This document shows positions 22,879-33,983 of a stretch of 64,000 bases of DNA, piece after piece. Below the pieces are notes generated by a model that worked only from the letters and a program-made list of their open reading frames with translations, was not told the origin of the DNA and made no database searches. Position 1 is the stretch's first letter. Each line of letters starts with the position of its first letter. Both the position numbers and the translations under genes were made by a program. The stretch comes from Saussurea involucrata (Eukaryota > Streptophyta > Magnoliopsida > Asterales > Asteraceae), in the NCBI GenBank assembly GCA_033807775.1, contig CM066317.1, forward strand, positions 31,623,870-31,687,869. Reading direction: 5' to 3'.

Positions 22879-23930
22879 GAAACCGGGAGTCCGAATGAGG
22901 TTCCGGAAGTGGAGTCCGGAGGTGAGTCCGGAAATGGAGTCCGGGAGCGATTCCGAAATCCGGATTTCGTTACCGAAAATGTGGAATCCGAAAGTGAGGG
23001 ATCCGGAAACTTATAGTCTGAAATAGTGCAGTCCGGAATGGGATCCGGAAAGAAGGAATTGGAACTCTGGTTTCGGATTGGGAGTTCATTTTAAGTTGGG
23101 ATCATATAGGGAACTATTCAGGAGTAATCTTGAGTGTCAAACTTAGGACTTATCTTTCTCGTTTTCTGTATTTTATCATAGGTGTTCAGTTTAAAGGTTT
23201 GAAGCGTAAGAGTGAAGTAACGAGCAAGAGCAGGTGAGTTTTTCTAACTGAAAATGTGTTGATTTATGTATTACTTAAAATGCATGAATATGATTAAACT
23301 GCATGTTTTATTCTTTATATGAAACTGCATGTTTTACTATGTTTGAGAAAGTTATGATGTTATGTATGCATACATTTGGAGGTGGGCATGTTTTGGCTAA
23401 GTCGGGGGGGGGGGGGGGGGGTCCTGCCAGTGCTCATACCAGGGGGTGTGTCCCGTTTATGCCATGGAGGGTGTGTTCCAGTTAAGGCAGTGTGAGACTA
23501 GCACGTTGTCACATGTGTATGTGACTTCAGTATGTCATATACATGTGTAGTTCTTGCGTGTGAAAGTTTAAATGTTTTAAAGATGAGAAGTGTTCATAAA
23601 TGCTTATAAACTGTTTCAATGTTGTTGTTGGCGCGAATGTTGCTATTTGAGGGAACTCACCAGACCGCATGGTCTAATCCTCGCTTTTCAAAAACTAAAC
23701 CATTTTGGACTAGTAAGGGCAAGGAGAAGGCGTGAGCGTGAAGTTTTGGACTAGAAGGAAGTCATTTTGCTTAGTATGCCAAGCTTAGTACATTAGAAAT
23801 CTTGGCTGTGTAATAGGTTGTTTCCGCAAACCTTGTTATGTATTCGTATGTTTGATAGTATCTTGGAGCCGTGTTGGCATGTTGTTTAATTCTTGTTGTT
23901 TAAGCTTTATTTTTTAGTTGGGTTTTTACA
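22879..23930 (+). repeat. Gyp-B 3' LTR, second part
   Basis: Continues the LTR after S1 (first five bases are the S1 TSD) to ...TTTTTACA. It has an 18-nt G run (about 23404-23421) where the 5' LTR has six G. A deletion near 23706 removed the splice-acceptor-like CAG|GT. The TSD gatat follows. Confidence 0.9.
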
Positions 23931-24126
23931 GATATTCTCTTTGACAACCCGAAGCCGAAGAAGGCGGTAATCTTGGAGAACAATATAACTCGTGCTTACT
24001 TTTGGGTTAATCATAGAAGTATCAATTTGTCTATTAATTGGGTTGGTTGGCTTGCAATTCTTTCTATGTAATTGTTTTTTTTGTAGCTTCTTGCTAGTTT
24101 TATAAAATTTTACCATTCTAAAAAAA
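23931..24126 (+). pseudogene. LINE 3' end, downstream part
   Basis: Continues the frame of 8532-8728 after the gatat TSD: ...ILFDNPKPKKA... to TAA at 24071-24073. The 3' untranslated region has the GCTTCTTGCTAG...TTTACC run typical of plant L1 ends and a short A-tail (about 24120-24126). The reverse transcriptase itself is not in the window. Confidence 0.7.
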
Positions 24127-24456
24127 TGGATTATTGAAACATGGAAACAACATAGAGATATCAATAGCCAATAGCATTGGACTTTAGTACCACATAAAAA
24201 ACTTAGAGATGCAAGAAACTCTAGCATATAACAATGGTCATTTAACTTCTTCTTTTCATTTTCTTCTCCAATGTAATTGGTTAATACATTTTTAGACCCT
24301 TATAATCTATTGAAATTTTTTTACTCTTATTATATACTAAAAGTTTTTTACTCTTATTTATGTATTGTTTGTTTCGGGCCCAAAGTAGACGCCCCATCAC
24401 GACCTCCCAGAAGGACAATCCTAGAAAACTAAGATCAATAATAAGAAAAGGATTAA
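24127..24456. other. AT-rich intergenic sequence
   Basis: No gene, RNA or clear repeat seen. Confidence 0.5.
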
Positions 24457-24459
24457 TTA

Positions 24460-24767
24460 GGGGCCGTTTATATAATCACATACCCGGGTAAGTGTTTACC
24501 GGCAAAATTTAATACTATCACTTACTTCCCGGGTAAGATTTTAGTCCACCAAAATGACATCGTATGCAACAATTTAGCCGGTAAGCGCTAACCGTGGTAA
24601 GAGTCGTCGCACTCACTTACCGGGTAAGACTTTCGGTTCTTGCTTTCAACTCTCGATCTTTGCTTTCGATCTTACCGGGTAAGATTCTTGGTCCTTGCCA
24701 TATTCATCCGGTAAGCTAATATGACTTGATAAACACTTACCCGGGTAAGCGTTTTGTAAACGGCCCC
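24460..24767. mobile_element. Tourist-like MITE (308 bp, PIF/Harbinger type)
   Basis: Terminal inverted repeats GGGGCCGTTTA / TAAACGGCCCC with a 3-bp TSD tta on both sides (24457-24459, 24768-24770). The interior is built of repeats of (A)CCCGGGTAAG and CTTACCGGGTAAG in both orientations, at least seven copies, so a transcript would fold on itself. Confidence 0.85.
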
Positions 24768-24770
24768 TTA

Positions 24771-25148
24771 GTTAAATGACCTTAAGTGGAGTCTTAATTA
24801 AGTATATAACCTTTTAAAATTTAAAATTAAATCAGTAACCTTAATAAATGTGTTTATCCTAAGTTACCCTTAATTGAATCATCTTCTCCCCCACCCCCCC
24901 CCCCCCCCTACTTTCTTCTTCGTCGATGTCTTTTCCCCACACCCTTTTCACCCTATTAATATAATTATTGTTTAGATTGCTAAAACATAGTAGTTGTTTG
25001 AGATGGATGTAATTTTTTAAAGATTTTGACTTTTCATATTTTATTATGAAAAAATTATTGCATAGTTGTTGAAGATGTTCTTATAGCTTATGTTCATTCA
25101 AATATGTACTCAAAAATAAGTTTGCTTATAAGTTATACTAAAAGCTAG
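24771..25148. other. AT-rich intergenic sequence with a C run
   Basis: No gene seen. A C-rich homopolymer block lies at about 24890-24908. Confidence 0.5.
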
Positions 25149-25163
25149 CTTATTTTTACCAAA

Positions 25164-25457
25164 GGGGTGTTACCTCAGTGACAAAGACTTGGGGATAGTG
25201 CTGGAAGGCCTATGTCTCAAGTTCGAACCACGGGGGCTGCACTTCGGCGGTATCAAGACTTTGGGCTTGGTCCTTTGGGGCCGGGTCCGGGGACGGTTGC
25301 GGAGGATCCAGTCTATGAGATTCACTTCCGGGCCGTCCGGGTCAGTCCAAACTCCAAAGGGCTGGCCGGGTCGCCGGGGATTAGTCGGGTGGCACCCTTA
25401 AGTGGGAGCCCGGATACCTCAGGAAAGTGTGCGTGTGTGCTGCCTTTCAAAAAAAAA
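25164..25457 (+). mobile_element. tRNA-derived SINE
   Basis: GC-rich island in AT-rich DNA. A-box-like tacctcagtgac (about 25170-25181) and B-box-like gttcgaacc (about 25221-25229) form a split Pol III promoter. It ends in an A-tail (25449-25457). Flanked by a 15-bp TSD with one mismatch: cttatttttaccaaa at 25149-25163 and cttatttttatcaaa at 25463-25477. Open frames through it are incidental. Confidence 0.82.
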
Positions 25458-25477
25458 TCTACCTTATTTTTATCAAA

Positions 25478-25983
25478 TGATGTCTTAATCATAAATGTTT
25501 TTAAGAATTTGTTAAAACATTTTTATTTTCACTCTGAAGAAAATATAGAAAAAAATTTAATTTATTATTCAGTTTTGAAAAATCTGAAGATGTTACGAAG
25601 TCTTGATTCCCTAGAAGTTCCTTATCGATTGACGTATATTTAATTAAAATTTAATTAAAAAATAAAATAAACTATTTTATTTTTTGTAACTACATTTACA
25701 TAAGCAACCTTATAATTACGTCTTTACCCCTAACTTTACTCATGTCAAAATTTGATTGTAGTAAATATGAAAGGGTCAAGGGGGTAACAAATGATTTTTA
25801 TTCATAATGGATAGCCTAGACATTAATAAAAGGACTAAAGGAGAATCAGCAACAAACAATGATCATCTAGTTAAAAACAACATCAAATATACACCAATTT
25901 CTTCAAGTTTTTCGGCGGTTGGCGCCACCATCGATAGCCGCCCATATATCGATCATGCGGTCAGAAAACAACGATCACGAGAA
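25478..25983. other. AT-rich 3' flank of SPL6
   Basis: Downstream (3') side of the minus-strand SPL6 gene; the transcript end should lie here. An AATAAA-like element on the minus strand was not resolved with confidence. A 63-codon plus-strand frame (25807-25998) overlaps the SPL6 end and is not supported. Confidence 0.4.
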
Positions 25984-28900
25984 CTAAGGTTTAAATAATT
26001 TGAGCCCAACAGAAACACCATTCGCAAGCTTCATTTGCGACCTTCTCTTTTGATGATCATCCACCCTCTGAAGCTGCGAAGATAACTGCAGCAAATCAAT
26101 CGTACACCCTCCATGCGCGAAAACCAGATCATCACACGAGTTCATGTCTTTCGAACCAAATTTCACCACACCACCCTCGAACCCAACCATCGGATTCATG
26201 TCTTGCTCATCCAACGGTCCACAATAATCTTGATAATGGCTGCCCGGAAACATGATTGTGGACGTTGGGATTCTTGAGGAATTACAACTACTCCGAGATT
26301 GATCAGATGACAGAAGAGAGAGAGCACACTCAGAACTCGAAGCTAGCCCGATTGGTGCGTTAATGATGCCATCAAATCTAGGGTTTGTTTCAAAGTTATT
26401 ATTATTATAAGGTGGAAAAGATTTCGAATGGAGTTGTTCATCGGTAATGCAACTAATTGACTGAAGATCAAGATTCGTTTGCCAACTTCCACTAGTTCCG
26501 TGTTTCTGATGATATGGACTATGAAGATCGCCGGGAATGTGAAAAGACGATACTGCCCTTGTAGATCCCTTAGATTCTTTACCTATTTCAGTTGAAATAT
26601 TTTAGGATGTGTATAATACCCGGATTACACTAACTTGAACAAATTATGTTTAGAAATGTGCATGACATGTTTGTACCTTATGCTAGACTGATTTGTACCT
26701 CGGACTAAATTTGTGATGCAATACCATACAAGGGGCCATACTTGTACAAAATGAAAGTAAACTTAACTTAAAATGTTAAGTTAAATCTCTATTACTCTAT
26801 TAGGACATAAGAATGAGAAACTAGACTATAGGGGCCAAAGTGAAAATTTGGGAAAATATAAATACTCCCAAAATTCATGAAAAATCCATAATTTCATACG
26901 TATTCTAATTCTCATTCGATTCTCTCATCTTCTTTAGAATTCCTAATAGCAAAGGCAAATCAAGTGAAGGAAATCATCAATTAGTTGAAGTTTTGAAGAT
27001 TTAAGCTAAAATATTTCTAAGTTGAAACTCCTAAATTAGGTCAATCATTGAATCCTTAATTGATTTCTGTTTTAGGTTGAAATTGTGAGAAGATTGAGGA
27101 TTTGAAGTTGGTTTGAAGATTGAAATCATCATTGGAATCAAGGTATGTTAAGCTTTTGTCATGGATTTGCATTACTTTGATGTTTTAGCTTAACTAGGTT
27201 CATTAATGGTGAATTGTAAATATGAAGTCAAGGATTTATGTATGAAAAAATTAAAATTAGATTGAGCTTCAAAGTTATGTTGCATATCTTTGATAAAATG
27301 TTTGAGAGACATTGGTAGTTTTAAGTTTCTGTCCTGTTTTTAGAAAATTCATAGAAAATCAACCGTTTGTCCAAATGAGATGTGTAATATATCGTTCGAA
27401 ATCTTGAAGAGTGTAGAACATTTTCGTAGTTTACACTAAGAGCTGAATTTGAGTCTAAATGGCTCAAAACCTTGATTTTCCAGAACTGGTCATGTGAAAC
27501 TCGGGATTTGCATACTGTTTTTGTAAAATGCATATAAATATGGTCATTGATCCAAATAAGGTGAATCTTGTGGGATTAGATTCTTATGAGGTAGTAGTAA
27601 GTTTTTCATTTAGATGTCAAAGCTTAATTTGTCCTCTAAGTATGAGTAAATCATCCAAACTTTTGAAGGACAGAAGCTGTTTTGTGCAGTAACTTGAACT
27701 GCAGTTGTGCTTGTATATTATGCACTTTCGGGTTGTGTAATAGGATAAAGCTTATATCAATCAACCGTGAACATATCTAGGACTATTCTAGGGATAATAA
27801 GAAGTATAAACCTCGGTATAAGTCTTGTTTATTCAAGCAAATGTGTTGATTAATATATGATAGTAATCGGTTATTGTTTTAGGTAACAGTGTTTTGGTGT
27901 GACTTGTATCAACGTCTCGGCATCCGATTGTAGTATTCCATCATCTACAACTCCGGTACGGATATCTTACTTTACTTGACATGGGGATAGCCATTTGCAT
28001 AAGGCTTCCTAATCCGAATAAATGTTGACGAATTCTAAACACGTTGGTTCCAAATTTGATTTCATGCCTATTATATGTATTTGAGAATTGTTTCCTCTTG
28101 AAATATCACTTCAATCTTGATTTGGAACATGGATTTTTGACTTGTTAGATTGCACTTATTGTGGCTCTTTTCTATAGACTCAACATTGGGGACACCCATG
28201 GTGGCTATAACAATCATGGCGTCCTAATTATATATAGTCTTTAAAAGCGGACTTGATGAGGTACCGGTAGGGCGTATGGATCGATCCTAGGAACCATTAT
28301 CGGAAAATAGATTATGACCGTGGTTAAATCCACAGAGAGGATTGTTGTGTTGTGTCCGCACCCCTTTCTTCACTCATGCTCAAATGGACTGATCATCCTT
28401 TTTGGGAACAACGTGTCATCGTGATGCGGTTTGGTTTTCGGACTTTTGACGTGTTTTCGAAAATTTGTTGGTTTGACTTTGCTTCGGGAACCTTCCTTAA
28501 ATTGGATTATCGCTTAATATTAATTATTTTCCTTGAACTTGTTGTCTCATGCTTATTGTTTAAGTTATTATATCCGTTCACTGAGCATTATGATCAGCCG
28601 AGATTTTCTTTGTCCTCGGCAGGTACATGAATTAGCAGGGATTTTGGGATGAGAGATACGGAGATGACATGATTGAAGATAAAATAGCATGACCTACTTT
28701 TGTTAAGCTTTTGTCGACTTATGTAATATAGATGTATATTTTTGAAACTATATTTTGGAATACGTTGTTGTCTCCGTTTGTGGTTTTGTAAATTATGGTA
28801 AATTATAGTAATCGCTCTGTTTAACTAATGGGTTGATTTAGAATTGTTTTAACCTTATTGTGACATTTTCCGTCCTTAGTCTTGCGGGACGGGGGTGTTA

Positions 28901-30827
28901 CAATGTGACATGAGATACCCTCAAAGATCATGGTGAAAAAATGGCCATAAGTGATGTTAAAAAGCCACAAACTTTCAAGATTTTAAAGATGCCACCTTTT
29001 TAATTACCTGCACAAAACATGAGTTACCCAGTTTGATCCATAGCTGAAATTACATATTTGGCCATTGGTAATTATTGATAGTATTGATTTTGGTCCACAT
29101 TATCGAATCCATCTTTTAATCCTAATTTGGGTGATGATACAAACATAAATGACATATGACACATGAACCTTTCTGTTAACATCAATTAGAAAGTCAATGA
29201 TGAGATATATATAACTACAAATATGCAATTAAAGCGACCTAAGAGCATCTCCAACAGCTTCCCCATTTTGGAGAAAATGGGGAATATGGGGATTTTGGGT
29301 GTAAAATAGGCTCCAACAGCTTCCTCAAAACCATCCCCATTTTGGAGAAAGTAGGAGAGAGAATACAATTTTCTCTAAATATGGAGATTACCCCAAAAAT
29401 CATTACCAACCCCTAGAAATAATATTTTATTATTTTTCTTCTAAAAATTTGTTGGAGGTAATAATGTTTTGAATATTTTAATAGTATAATTAATGTTGAA
29501 TTCTCTAAAATGGGGAATCTGTTGGAGATGGATGTAAATTTTTTTTGGGATTTTGACTTTTGCTTCCCCATTTTGGAAAATTTTTGGGGAAGCTGTTGGA
29601 GATGCTCTAAATATTAGTTAACAAGGTGAAATAAAACGTCAATGGAAGTACCTTTGACACCAATATTATACGATGGAAGCAATCTTCCATATCGTTCAGA
29701 GAGAGCACCCGCTTGAGGTTTCCTCCGACGCTCGTTATGGCCAGCAAGACGTTTTCGACAACTCCTCTTGCCGTCATCAAATTCACGCAGCAAATGAAAC
29801 CTGAATCAAGCATAACATGAACTTGTAGTAACATTAGATGGGTTTTTTTTTCACAAAACCAGCCAAATCCCACTTAAATCAAGACATAAATCAACCAAGT
29901 TTTCAAGAATTTAGCAACTATATATATAGGGTCAGGTTCAGGAAAAACCGTAAAAAATGAAAAACTAAGGAACACCATGGGAGCTGTTTATCTGGACGTA
30001 TGCACATGTGCATACAAGTATTTTGTAACATGCATTCGTGCATATGCACATATGCATAATGTAGAGGTGCATACAAACCAAAAAACAACTTAATTTACTT
30101 GTATGCGCATGTGCATACCTACCAGAACAGTTATCAGGGTGTTTTTCATTTTTAAAACCTCCATATATATATATATATATATATATATTCATGTTCATCT
30201 TCAGTAAAGAGGATAGAAAATCAACCTGCTGCATTGCTGACAAAATCTTTGTTCAATGCCATTCACAATGACTTTAGAAGTCTTTGAGTGAGCCTCACAA
30301 ACTTTATGCCTTCTATGGTAATCTTTACAATTACTGAGGTTTTTATTGCAACCATAAACTTTGCAAAATGGTATCGAAGAACCGAAACCCCCTTCTCGTG
30401 GTCGCTTCGATGGCATACAAACTTCTGATGAACTCAAATTGTGGGCAATCTTGGAAGGCTTGAAAATCTGAACCTCTTTTGGATCAATAAGCCTACCTAA
30501 CTTAAGATCAAATAGTCCACACTCTCTAGTTTTAGATTCAATCTTAGAATTTGAATCATTTTCTTCAGAAAATGCATTCTGAGAGGCAGCCATAACTGGA
30601 TTGAACAAAGAATTTGTCATCAATGGAGGAAAACCCATGTCCCCAAACACTTGATTCTGAATGTTAATTTCATTTGGGAACAAACCCATGTTGTTCCCAA
30701 AGATAAAAGGGGGTTTCACTTCCCATCCCATTGACCCAATTTGATCTTTACCAAATGCATCAGAAGTTGAGAGAGATTCATCAGATGCAAAATCATTGCC
30801 CACAGAACTAAAGCTCCAAGAATCCAT
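25984..30827 (-). CDS. SPL6: Squamosa promoter-binding-like transcription factor (SPL6-like)
   Basis: Plant-specific SBP-box transcription factor; the family binds GTAC-core DNA in the nucleus and acts in phase change and defence. Three exons on the minus strand: 30827-30226, 29800-29652, 26582-25984. All junctions are GT-AG, and the exons sum to 1,350 nt (449 aa plus TAG). The SBP domain spans residues 155-229. The first zinc site is C155, C160, C177, H180; the second is C196, C199, H203, C215. The nuclear signal is KRSCRKRLAGHNERRRKP. As in the family, the domain is split between exons 1 and 2 after CQQCSR. Start MDSWS and the C-terminal DLLQLSSQLQR match SPL6 rather than other clades. Exon 3 carries a miR156 site. 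Introns hold several transposons, but the frame is intact. Confidence 0.9.
26308..26327 (-). promoter_or_regulatory. miR156 target site in SPL6 exon 3
   Basis: On the coding strand GTGCTCTCTCTCTTCTGTCA, encoding ALSLLS. It is the standard miR156/157 complementary site of SPL genes, with full pairing apart from about one position. Predicts transcript cleavage in juvenile tissue. Confidence 0.92.
26612..28902 (+). mobile_element. Solo LTR S2 in SPL6 intron 2, antisense to the gene (2,291 bp)
   Basis: Flanked by TSD atgtg (26607-26611, 28903-28907). The left end reads TATAATACCC, one base from the usual TGTAATACCC; the right end is GGGTGTTACA. Plus orientation follows from TATAAAT (26857-26863) and predicted splice signals: donor AG|GTATGT at 27143, acceptor GGCAG|GT at 28622. 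A hairpin (GCCGAG 28597-28602 with CTCGGC 28615-28620) abuts the acceptor. It is transcriptionally opposed to SPL6 and accounts for three quarters of intron 2. Confidence 0.88.
28908..29239 (-). other. SPL6 intron 2, unique part
   Basis: Intron sequence between S2 and a MITE. Nothing else seen. Confidence 0.5.
29243..29607. mobile_element. MITE in SPL6 intron 2 (365 bp)
   Basis: Terminal inverted repeats GAGCATCTCCAACAGCTTCC / complementary end, with 3-bp TSD taa (29240-29242, 29608-29610), so PIF/Harbinger type. Internal copies of the terminal block (about 29310-29350) make it self-similar. Confidence 0.82.
29920..30189. mobile_element. Probable short inverted-repeat element in SPL6 intron 1
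   Basis: Sits between TA-rich ends: tatatata on the left and a (TA)n microsatellite at 30162-30188 on the right. Inner inverted ends are aaaaatgaaaaac (about 29952) and gtttttcattttt (about 30140). It carries a perfect 18-bp palindrome at 29998-30015 (GTATGCAC core) and a near-identical one at 30101-30118. May be a Micron-like MITE targeting TA repeats; class uncertain. Confidence 0.45.
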
Positions 30828-31740
30828 TTATAAAAATGTAAAGAAAGATAGCAACTAATTCAAGAAAACTAAAGATTTCAAAAGCCCATCTCAAATTGAA
30901 ACTAACTAGCCGTAAAGGTAAAAGCTTTGACTGGAAATTGTAATCAAGAAACTACAAAGACAACGATCATGTTACAGTTACAAATCTTGATTTCTTGAAA
31001 ACCTTCAAAAACCCATCTCCCCATTCGGAAATTAAGCTGTAAATGTAAAAAAAACAAAGGTTTGAAAGGAAATTGTAATCAAGAAACCACAAAGACAACA
31101 ATCATGTGACAAATCTTGATTTCTTGAAAACCTTCAAAAACCCATCTCCGCATTCGGAAATTAAAAAGGTTTGAAAAGAAATTGTAATCAAGAAACAATG
31201 ATGAAGTAGATAAGGTGAAGCATATGCTTCAATAATGGGAACACAAAAGCAAATAAGATGGGAAAAGAGCACTAAAGCCAGCTCAAGTGAGTGATAAAGT
31301 GATTCATTGAGTGGTGAAAAGGAAACTGAAAGCTAATTATAAAAGCCCAAATGAGCAAAGTACGAAAGTGAGGTATAACAAGAAACAGTCATTAAAGATT
31401 AATAGGAGAATGGAATTGAATTGAAGAAGAATGGTTTATGGTTTTAGTGATTATGAAGGTGATGGAGACCTTTAGGAATTGAAAAAGAAAGTACAAAGAA
31501 GATTGGATTGTGAGTCTTGAACTCCATGAAAGGGTTGTGGTTGAGTTTGAAGGAGAGAAATGGTGGGGTGGGTTGTTTTAATGATGATGAAGTTGATTGG
31601 AAGTGACATTGATAGATAGGAAATAAAGACCATTTTGCGCGTTTTCTGCTCCATGGATGAGCTCTCGTCTTAGGTGATTGCAAGCCACTTGTTGTTTGGG
31701 GGAGAAATGCAAGAAAACAAAAAAGAAAGAAAAAGGTAAA
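30828..31740 (-). promoter_or_regulatory. SPL6 5' leader and promoter region
   Basis: Non-coding sequence upstream of the SPL6 ATG. It contains direct repeats (30933-31196) and, further out, a CT-rich stretch on the minus strand (about 31640-31720), typical of a plant 5' leader. I could not fix a TATA box or start site. Confidence 0.45.
30933..31196 (-). repeat. Direct repeats in the SPL6 leader
   Basis: About 100 bp starting ggaaattgtaatcaag (30933-31035) is repeated at 31068-31165 with few changes, and its first 19 bases again at 31178-31196. Each copy holds caaatcttgatttcttga, so the repeat itself can fold with the neighbouring tcaagaa. Confidence 0.75.
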
Positions 31741-31949
31741 TTTACAACAACACTCAAATGATTATTACCATAATTAGAGTTATAATTTTTTATTAAATAA
31801 AGACGATCATATTTGAATTTATGACATATAACTTTATTAATAATTATAAGATTATGAATTTATAAAAGGAAAAATAGTTGATAAACTAGTTGTTTAATGA
31901 TAAGTTAGAAATCGGTTAACAAACTAACTGCTGATAAATTAGATGATAG
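31741..31949. other. AT-rich upstream flank of SPL6
   Basis: No gene seen. Confidence 0.45.
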
Positions 31950-31954
31950 TATAA

Positions 31955-33554
31955 TGTAATAATCATGACCTTATTTTTCAAGATGTCAATAATAACGGAG
32001 TTTTTGGAAAGGTTTCAAGTTGGAGGGTCTAAAATGAATAAAAGAATGAGGATCTTGGTGCAAATAGTGAAAGGTATAAAACCCTTCATTTTACCCTATT
32101 TCATTTCATGTGTGTATGTGTGTGGAGGCCGGAAAAACACTAAGAGAGCTTTTGTGAGCACTGATCGCACCCAATTCAGAAGGAAATCAAGTAGTGAGGA
32201 TTGGAAGCTAATTGTTGCATAAATCGTTCCAGGTAAACTCATATCCTCAACCCCATTCTTTTATTGTGTGGGAAGATTTAGGCTATTTGGGTTTCTTTGT
32301 GGAAGAATATTTAGTAATGATGCTATTAAAGGATTGTTGGGTATTATCGATTGGTCTAAGCATGAAGGGATTGATAGGAAATGGTTAAGTCTTTGTACGA
32401 ATCCATTTAAAGTTGTGAGATCGAGCTTTGGCTTGGTTTAGGGGAAGTTTTTGCATCCAGAGCTCGTATCTGGTAAGTCCCATCTGATGGGTTAGAGCAG
32501 GTGTCCAGGCAGTGTATCCGGAAAGTGATACCCGGCGGTAGTATTCGGAAAGTTATTGTCCGAATGGGCATCCGGTTAGTGGTATCCGGTAAGCTTTTGG
32601 ACAGTTTTGTCCGGTAAGTCCTATCCGGGAAGTGCGTACCTGGGAGGTTACCGCTTGGTTGTTCCTGGCTATGTTACCTCTTGAGGACAAGTCCGTTGTA
32701 GGACGGGTTGAAGTGAGGTTTAGTAAGGGTTGAGTGCGAACCTCATAGCATTCGGTTAGCTTATCGTTCCTTATTGTTGTCGTAGGCATTTCTTTTAAAG
32801 GTCAGAGGTAAAAGAAGAAAATTGGATAAAAGCGCCAGGTGAGTCTTTCTAACTGAAAATGTGTGGATTTATGTATTACTTAAAATGCATGAGATATGAT
32901 GAAACTGCATGTTTTATCCTTTATATGAAACGGCATGTTTTACTATGTTTGAAAAAGTTAAGATATTATGTATGTATACATTTGGAAGTGGGCATATTTT
33001 GGCTAAGTCGGGGGGGGGGGGGGGGGGGGGTCCGCCAGTGCTCATACCGGGGGGTGTCCCGTTTATGCCATGGAAGGTGTGTTCCAGTTAAGGCAGTGTG
33101 AGACTGACACGTTGTCACGGATGTGCGTGACTTCAGTGTGCCATATACATGGGTAGTTCTTGCGTGTGAAAGTTTAAATGTTTTAAAGATGAGAAGTGTT
33201 TATAAATGCTTATAAACTGTTTAAAATGTTTTATGTGGTGCGAATGTTTGTTTCTAGATGGAACTTGCTGGTCTAACCCTCGCATTTCCAAAAACTAAAC
33301 CATTTTTAGGTAAGCACTTAGTAAAAGGCTCTAGTAAGGGCAAAGAGAAAGCGCGAGCGTGAAGCTTTGGACTAGAAGGAAGCCGTTATATTTAGCATGC
33401 CAAGCTTAGTCTTTAGAAATCTCAGATGTGTAATAGGTTGTTTCCGCAAACCTTGTGTTGTACTCGTATGTTTGAGATGGTATTTTGAGACCGTTTCGGC
33501 AAGTTTATTATTTTTAATATCATTATACTTTATTGGTTGAGTCGGGTTGTTACA
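31955..33554 (+). mobile_element. Solo LTR S3 (1,600 bp)
   Basis: TGTAATAATC...GGGTTGTTACA with perfect TSD tataa (31950-31954, 33555-33559). TATAAAA at 32075-32081. Weak TCCGG cluster at 32515-32640. Predicted intron 32839-33309 (CCAG|GTGAGT ... TTTTAG|GTAAG). It is closely related to the Gyp-B LTR in the block 32860-33230. The left arm of the branch-point hairpin is lost here (about 33265). A G run of 21 lies at 33010-33030. Confidence 0.9.
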
Positions 33555-33559
33555 TATAA

Positions 33560-33978
33560 AATAACCCAAGACAAATAATTTCTTAGTTTTGACATATAAG
33601 GAGCATAATTGATCTTTTTATATTTAGAAATAACCTATGAAACTTATTGAAAACTATCTAAAATAACTTTTTAAAAATCTAGTTTATAAGTTAGATTAAA
33701 GCTTACAAAGCAAGACTTTTTCAATAAGGTTAAAAAATACATTCATTTATGATTATTAAATAGGACATAGTTCTTACCACACAATATACTTACAACTAGT
33801 TCAGTCTAATCCAGTTCCATCATGTATATTCATGTACCAATTGGATTGTAAATCTTTATTATATGATATGATAGATCTTTCTAGAGGGAGTTTCAAACCC
33901 AAACTCTCTAATTAGTACAAACTATACAAACCAATCAAGTGAGGTATTTACGGAAATGATGAGAAAATATTTATTATG
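33560..33978. other. AT-rich intergenic sequence
   Basis: Nothing recognisable between S3 and Gyp-C. Confidence 0.45.
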
Positions 33979-33983
33979 ATCTT

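Larger units (their letters stand above)
8729..23930 (+). mobile_element. Gyp-B: non-autonomous Gypsy-like element with tandemly amplified interior
   Basis: Complete element: TSD gatat at 8724-8728 and 23931-23935, 5' LTR 8729-10308, PBS 10311-10322, 3' LTR starting 20295. The 3' LTR is split by solo LTR S1. The interior has no recognisable gag or pol; most of it is a tandem array of a 2,169-bp unit (10660-18368). Gyp-C holds a single diverged version of the same unit, so the array is a derived amplification in this copy. It is inserted in a LINE 3' end. Confidence 0.9.

Noticed and set aside
25221..25229. tRNA-like B box as a possible tRNA gene
   Set aside because: No cloverleaf or acceptor stem; A-tail and TSD show a SINE.
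25212..25643. 143-codon frame over the SINE
   Set aside because: Explained by the GC-rich SINE body; the frame runs on into AT-rich flank.
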